NCBI GenBank assembly: GCA_964509425.1
Contig: CAZDWZ010000003.1
Span: forward strand, 310,001 to 374,000
Source: CAZDWZ01 sp964509425
Lineage (GTDB): Bacteria > Bdellovibrionota_C > UBA2361 > SZUA-149 > CAZDWZ01
Direction of reading: 5' to 3'
Length of the DNA: 64,000 bases
This document shows positions 60,398-64,000 of the stretch, one piece after another (position 1 is the first letter of the stretch; each line of letters starts with the position of its first letter). The notes beneath the pieces are model-generated. The model saw only the letters and a list, made by a program, of their open reading frames with translations, was not told the origin of the DNA and searched no databases. The position numbers and the translations under genes are program-made.

Positions 60398-60728
60398 TCA
60401 CGATTTCCTCGATTCGGCGCTTGTCCGGACAGTCGGGAATGAACGGAACCCATTTGCCGTCGATGCGGTTTGCGTATTGAGCTTCGCCGGTGGCGAGCGG
60501 CCATGCCCAGCGGAGGAGGCGCTTTAACTCCTCGCGCTCCTTGTCGGCGGCTTCGAGCCGGTCGCACATCGTCGCCCAAAGCAGATCCGGATCGTAGTCG
60601 GGCTCCGCTGGAATTCGCATCATCCATTTGCGCTTGCCGTTACAGAGATCGGATATCCATGCGCGGCACTTCGTTACTAGTTCGCTGGTCGTCATTGTTT
60701 CTCTCATGTCGGCGGTGGGTGGGGTCAT
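60390..60728 (-). CDS. Phage hypothetical protein, 112 aa
   Basis: Its stop overlaps the next gene's ATG. Contains DLLWATMCDRLEAADKEREELKRLL, a coiled stretch, and a Pro-rich end. ATG at 60728 or at 60695 could be the start. Unknown. Confidence 0.6.
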   Translation of the reverse strand: MTPPTADMRETMTTSELVTKCRAWISDLCNGKRKWMMRIPAEPDYDPDLLWATMCDRLEAADKEREELKRLLRWAWPLATGEAQYANRIDGKWVPFIPDCPDKRRIEEIVNG

Positions 60729-60740
60729 TTGGGCGTCTCC

Positions 60741-61163
60741 TTAAAAGTCGTGCGCGATGGACGAGTATTTGTCTCGCAAGCGGGCGTTGTTCCCCTCCAG
60801 CTCCTTCACCCTCGCGCGGAGCTGGTCTAGCTCGTTTTGCGTCTCACGGTTCCTTGCGAAGTGTTTGTCACAAGCGCTTGTGAGGCCACGCCGTACGAGC
60901 TTCAGGTTTTTAACTTCTTCGCGAAGCTCTTCAATCTCATTGAGGGCTTCCGGAAGGTAGATGCGAGCAAAATCAACAAACTCGCAGTCCTCCCGAGTGG
61001 CCGCATCTGCGTTAAAAAGGAAGCGACACGCACCGCATCGCGCATCAGTAGACGGCAGATTCGTGGCGACTATCTGCCACTTGTGGAACGCGCTTTGCGC
61101 GACTAACCAAACGCCTTTCGTAGCCGCCTCGCAAATCGCGCGGGCGGCGGGGATGTCGATCAT
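60741..61163 (-). CDS. Phage coiled-coil protein, 140 aa
   Basis: The first half has a CGACRFLF cluster; the second half is a long coiled coil (LNEIEELREEVKNLKLVRR, QNELDQLRARVKELEG). Overlaps the upstream gene by 4 bp. Unknown. Confidence 0.65.
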   Translation of the reverse strand: MIDIPAARAICEAATKGVWLVAQSAFHKWQIVATNLPSTDARCGACRFLFNADAATREDCEFVDFARIYLPEALNEIEELREEVKNLKLVRRGLTSACDKHFARNRETQNELDQLRARVKELEGNNARLRDKYSSIAHDF

Positions 61164-61354
61164 GGGGCCTCCTTCTTCTTGACTCCAAACGCAGCCTCTT
61201 CGATCGACTCTCCATCCTCAAAACGCCGGTCGACGCAGAGATAGAATCGCCAGAAGCAATAGTAAGTAAGCTTGCCGCTGGAATAGACATTTCTACTGTA
61301 GCGAAAACGCCAGCAGTTCCCGAGCTTGTGATATCCCCAGGTGTATTTCTTCAC
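61160..61354 (-). CDS. Small aromatic-rich phage protein, 64 aa
   Basis: GTG start overlapping the stop of the 49-residue gene above. Very rich in Tyr, Trp and Phe (YTWGYHKLGNCWRFRYSR). Unknown; conserved overlapping at both ends argues for translation. Confidence 0.6.
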   Translation of the reverse strand: MKKYTWGYHKLGNCWRFRYSRNVYSSGKLTYYCFWRFYLCVDRRFEDGESIEEAAFGVKKKEAP

Positions 61355-61500
61355 TTCGCCTCCTTTATCGTTGAGAAAACATCGATCACTTGCTTCAACA
61401 AGCTGACCATCAGTTCGGGGATCGGCTTGTCCATGTCTTCACACGTCCAGGTTGCGCCCCAAGGTATTTCGCCGCATGAGAAAGATACGATGTGCTTCAA
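61351..61500 (-). CDS. Small phage protein, 49 aa, TTG start
   Basis: TTG at 61500 follows GGAGGCGAA; the stop TGA at 61351 overlaps the next start GTG. The frame exactly bridges the two neighbours with 4-bp overlaps at both ends (TTGA and GTGA), strong support for a gene. Begins KHIVSFSCGEIPWGATWTC, helical end. Unknown function. Confidence 0.65.
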   Translation of the reverse strand: MKHIVSFSCGEIPWGATWTCEDMDKPIPELMVSLLKQVIDVFSTIKEAK

Positions 61501-61976
61501 TTCGCCTCCTCGCAAAGCTGTTCGAGTCGACGGCTAAGCCGTTCGAGATTGTTTGCGCCGAACGTGACGCCAGCAGGTAGAACTGCCAAAACGCGATAAA
61601 TTTCCGTCACTACCTCTCGGATCTTCTCCACCGAGACGCTCGCGGGGAGGGAGCTGAGGCGGGCGCGGAGATCGTCTTCCGTGACGACATACAGATACGG
61701 GTCGTTCCCTCGATCGCCAGGAAGACAGCCGCATACTTTGCGCTTGTCGTCTAAGAACGCATCCCACTCTAACGCGGGGGATGGGGCGTGGGTGTCCATT
61801 GCTGCAAACCACTCGCGAATTGGGCGCGTGATAACGGTTCCGCCGACGTCAATTCTCAGCGCACCGTCCTTGAGAATCGTCACCTCTGGCGAATAGAAAT
61901 CGCCCTCAGTCTCATTCGTTCGGTAACGCTCGGGCTCTGCTGCTGCACACTGATGCATTTCGTTCTCCTCTTTCAC
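61497..61976 (-). CDS. Phage hypothetical protein, 159 aa
   Basis: GTG at 61976 overlaps the previous stop; ATG at 61958 with GAGGAGAACGAA upstream is an equally good start. Beta-rich first half (EVTILKDGALRIDVGGTVITR), helical end (SVEKIREVVTEIYRVLAVL). Unknown. Confidence 0.6.
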   Translation of the reverse strand: MKEENEMHQCAAAEPERYRTNETEGDFYSPEVTILKDGALRIDVGGTVITRPIREWFAAMDTHAPSPALEWDAFLDDKRKVCGCLPGDRGNDPYLYVVTEDDLRARLSSLPASVSVEKIREVVTEIYRVLAVLPAGVTFGANNLERLSRRLEQLCEEAN

Positions 61977-62368
61977 TCTTTCCCCTCCTCGATGCGGGCC
62001 ATCCTCATGATAATCTCGCGACAGATGCGAATCTCTTCATCAGCCGTGTTGTAGTCGCTCGCGCTTCCGTTTCTCGCGTAGCCCTTTCGCAAGTTGGTCC
62101 AGTACGCTTCAAGATTTGCGTAGTGCTTCCGCAGCTCCTCCCACCAAGCCCGGGGGACCGTGGTGCGGGTGTTCCATGCGACCTTGGCCGCTTCCGCCGT
62201 GGAAGCTTTCGGACCACGCGCGCCGCACTCGTCGCACTCAACGCAGGTCCAGCCATATTCCACGCCTTCGTCACGGCCCGTCTCGCCGTAGTAGCTCGGG
62301 TCTTTGTCGCCGCAGAAGTCGCACGGAAGCAGCTCCCGCAGCCTCTCGATGTCTGGTTTGGCGGTCAT
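61973..62368 (-). CDS. Lar-like zinc-ribbon protein
   Basis: 131 residues from ATG at 62368 (overlap ATGA with the upstream gene); the longer frame to 62560 overlaps that gene. PCDFCGDKDPSYY, then CVECDECGARGPKAST and AAKVAWNTR, reproduce the pattern of the Lar restriction-alleviation family (CPFCG...CxxCGAxGP...AxxxWN). In phage Rac and relatives Lar modulates type I restriction; many members are only Lar-like. C-terminus is a helical extension. Confidence 0.75.
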   Translation of the reverse strand: MTAKPDIERLRELLPCDFCGDKDPSYYGETGRDEGVEYGWTCVECDECGARGPKASTAEAAKVAWNTRTTVPRAWWEELRKHYANLEAYWTNLRKGYARNGSASDYNTADEEIRICREIIMRMARIEEGKE

Positions 62369-62628
62369 GTGCGCACCTTCACGTAGTCGTCGAAAGCTTC
62401 CTCTACGTTGTCCTCGGTGTAATCCTTCGCGGCTCGTTCTCCGTAGTTCGCTCCCGCTTCGAAGTCCTTGCGACGGACGGCGAGGATACGAACCTGCAAT
62501 GGGTTCCAATGTTCCCCCGAGGGGTCGCGAAAGCTCGGCGAGCCCGGACACCTCGCACATAGAATCGTGCCATCATCCAGCACATCAGGCGCTTTTCCAC
62601 ACCACGCGCACTTTTCAATCTCGCTCAT
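62365..62628 (-). CDS. Phage zinc-binding protein, 87 aa
   Basis: CAWCGKAPDVLDDGTILCARC near the N-terminus gives a zinc-ribbon pattern with two CxxC pairs; the rest is charged. It lies upstream of the Lar-like gene with a 4-bp overlap. Unknown function. Confidence 0.65.
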   Translation of the reverse strand: MSEIEKCAWCGKAPDVLDDGTILCARCPGSPSFRDPSGEHWNPLQVRILAVRRKDFEAGANYGERAAKDYTEDNVEEAFDDYVKVRT

Positions 62629-62637
62629 GGACCTTCC

Positions 62638-62880
62638 TCACTCCTCTTGAAATTCGTAGAGCCGGACCAAGCGATAGCGCCGCATTGAATAGGTCCGTTT
62701 CTCGACGGCTGGGATGCTTGTGATTGCCGGTCCGGCCTCGGCGGAGAGACTGCCGATGTGCGTAACCGCGGCACGTTCCATTCGCGGCAGAAATGAATTC
62801 AACGGTCGAATGTCAGAAATGATTCCGTCTTTTGTCCGTAGCTGGTAGTAGGCCGCGGGGAGATCGTCTTTCTCGCTCAT
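62638..62880 (-). CDS. Small phage protein, 80 aa
   Basis: Short soluble beta-like protein (AAYYQLRTKDGIISDIRPL), ATG overlaps the stop of the upstream gene (ATGG-type spacing, 4 bp). Unknown. Confidence 0.55.
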   Translation of the reverse strand: MSEKDDLPAAYYQLRTKDGIISDIRPLNSFLPRMERAAVTHIGSLSAEAGPAITSIPAVEKRTYSMRRYRLVRLYEFQEE

Positions 62881-63044
62881 GGCGTCACCGCTTGCTTTTG
62901 CGCACTGAGCTTTCGAAACTCAAGTTCGTGCGCCATGCAGCCCTTCGACCACGAGACGAAACCGAGGATGAGGACGACCACGCAGATCCCGCACACGATC
63001 GTCGCCAACTCGTATTCGCCTATCTTTAGCTTTCCGTATTCCAT
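62877..63044 (-). CDS. Small phage membrane protein, 55 aa
   Basis: From ATG 63044 after GGGAGGGGAAGAG; the frame is open to 63146 without a better start. One membrane helix (about residues 13-30, LATIVCGICVVVLILGF) and a short charged tail. Unknown. Confidence 0.6.
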   Translation of the reverse strand: MEYGKLKIGEYELATIVCGICVVVLILGFVSWSKGCMAHELEFRKLSAQKQAVTP

Positions 63045-63063
63045 CCGCTCTTCCCCTCCCTGG

Positions 63064-63582
63064 CTATTCGGTTGGTTTATTGTCGAAGCTCTCCATGCGT
63101 CCGAGCGTGTTCTGCAAAATGCATCGGAGTTGGTGAGACAGGCCATGCTTGTCGACGAATCCTTGAATCGGTAGCCATGGACTATTTCCGCGCCGCTTCG
63201 AAGCCGCTCTCCAGTCGCAGAGCATTTCCATCAGGTCGAAGAGATCCATTCCGCCGAAGATGTCGTGAGCGAACTCGGGCAACGTCAAGGCGACGTTCTC
63301 GGGGTGATGCCGGTTCATGAACTTGTGATGCTCCCAGCCCTCGCCCATCTGCTTCGTCAGCCGCTTGTATTCGTCGGAGCCGTAAGGAACTTCTTTGGTG
63401 TTCAGCTCCCACACCGGCTCGACGTAAGCCTTTCGTTCGATCTCCGAGAACTTGCTGGCGTCGTGAACCATCGCGCCATCCAGCAACTTCTTTGCGCACT
63501 TCATCATGTCCTCGGCGACCCACTGCTGATGCTTCCGAGTGTCCGCTTCGTAGAACAGTTCTTTAATATCCGGCGTCTCCAT
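63064..63582 (-). CDS. DUF5662-like phage protein
   Basis: 172 residues from ATG 63582 after AAGGAGGAGG; the frame is open from GTG 63714 inside the next gene. Pattern AMVHDASKFSEIE, HHKFMNRHHPENV and MDLFDLMEMLCDWRAASKR fits the DUF5662 family of phage proteins, whose His and Asp residues may bind metal. No biochemical function is established. Confidence 0.75.
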   Translation of the reverse strand: METPDIKELFYEADTRKHQQWVAEDMMKCAKKLLDGAMVHDASKFSEIERKAYVEPVWELNTKEVPYGSDEYKRLTKQMGEGWEHHKFMNRHHPENVALTLPEFAHDIFGGMDLFDLMEMLCDWRAASKRRGNSPWLPIQGFVDKHGLSHQLRCILQNTLGRMESFDNKPTE

Positions 63583-63610
63583 ATTCCCTCCTCCTTGCCC
63601 CGTGGGGTTG

Positions 63611-64000
63611 TTAAACTTCACACCGTCTCGCGAGCTCCACGAGCCACTCGGCGAACCGGGGCGGGGCGGCTTCGCGTTCTCGCTTACCCAAGCTTGAAAA
63701 GATTCTGCCTGCACTCATGCGGATCGACGAACTAATCACGCGCGGCGGTTCTTGAAGATTCATCGGTATTGCCGGCACATCTCGCGGCTCACACCCAACC
63801 ACGTAAAGCAAAGTCGCTTTCTCTGCCGGATGGCCCCAATTCTTCTGAGAGACGACAAGCGACCAGCCTCCCCAGGCGTCGCGCGTTCCAGGCCGTGGAA
63901 GCTTGCAGGCGGCACGTATGCGCGTATCTCTCGGGTGCTCCAGAACTCCACCGAACATTCGAATCCAGGCGACGGAGAGCAGCGCCATCCACTTCTCGGG
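63611..64000 (-). CDS. Phage DNA methylase-like protein, N-terminus cut by window edge
   Basis: The open frame extends to the right edge (codons PEKW precede the ATG at 63988), so the N-terminal part is missing. GGVLEHPRDTRIRAACKLPRPG, then WGGWSLVVSQKNWGHPAEKATLLYVVG and AEWLVELARRC, matches the C-terminal region of a family of phage proteins annotated as DNA methyltransferase-like. The catalytic part would lie beyond the edge, so activity cannot be judged. Confidence 0.55.
   Translation of the reverse strand, partial: PEKWMALLSVAWIRMFGGVLEHPRDTRIRAACKLPRPGTRDAWGGWSLVVSQKNWGHPAEKATLLYVVGCEPRDVPAIPMNLQEPPRVISSSIRMSAGRIFSSLGKREREAAPPRFAEWLVELARRCEV

Overview
The window holds about 32.5 kb of ordinary chromosome from a Gram-negative (diderm) bacterium, followed by at least 31 kb of a tailed-phage (siphovirus-type) prophage that runs off the right edge. 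The diderm reading rests on seen features: several lipoprotein signal peptides, an OmpA-like lipoprotein, an outer-membrane porin of the OprP/OprO type and a type IV pilin-like protein. Gene content and divergence resemble a Bdellovibrionota/deltaproteobacterial-type lineage, but that is a weak inference; no rRNA or strong taxonomic marker is present.

Host part. A superfamily 1 helicase lies on the minus strand and is cut by the left edge (1-2479). It is followed by a pilin-like gene, an unknown gene, tRNA-Ala(GGC) and ribH-nusB. Next come a thrombospondin type 3 repeat surface protein and an operon of two M16 zinc-peptidase homologues (one with and one without the metal site), a small exported protein and an OmpA-like lipoprotein. 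A duplicated palindromic DNA element (11702-12002) precedes a pseudo-receiver protein. Then follow thiE with an exported partner, a phosphoribosyltransferase-like gene, ispG, a 1026-residue membrane-anchored pseudokinase and a patatin-like phospholipase. The phosphate block pstS-pstC-pstA-pstB-phoU is transcribed leftward, away from a phosphate-type porin, with an 11-bp direct repeat resembling a Pho box between them. The last host genes are a SprT-like metallopeptidase, a gamma carbonic anhydrase and the pyruvate dehydrogenase E1 beta and alpha subunits.

Boundary. The interval 32460-33182 has no convincing gene and carries three different short tandem-repeat arrays.

Prophage. Rightward genes run in a normal order: lysozyme, small and large terminase, portal, minor head protein, gpG-like protein, scaffold, major capsid, head-tail completion genes, major tail protein, tail assembly chaperone with a -1 frameshift site, two inserted accessory genes, tape measure, tail tip proteins, repetitive fibre-like proteins, a holin-like protein and small accessory genes. 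At about 58.3 kb transcription converges. The gap there holds a large multi-branched inverted-repeat structure, a tRNA-Trp-like gene and a further hairpin. From 58472 to the right edge, tightly overlapping small leftward genes are found, including a Lar-like zinc protein, a DUF5662-like protein and the end of a methyltransferase-like protein. No integrase, repressor or attachment site is visible, so the right end of the prophage lies outside the window.

No rRNA operon, CRISPR array, complete insertion sequence or recognisable defence system was seen. The strongest unexplained signals are the duplicated palindromic element at 11.7-12.0 kb, the structured convergent junction at 58.25-58.47 kb with its 26-residue basic peptide, the recurring promoter-like motif inside the prophage, and the short tandem repeats placed in the N-terminal codons of two exported proteins.
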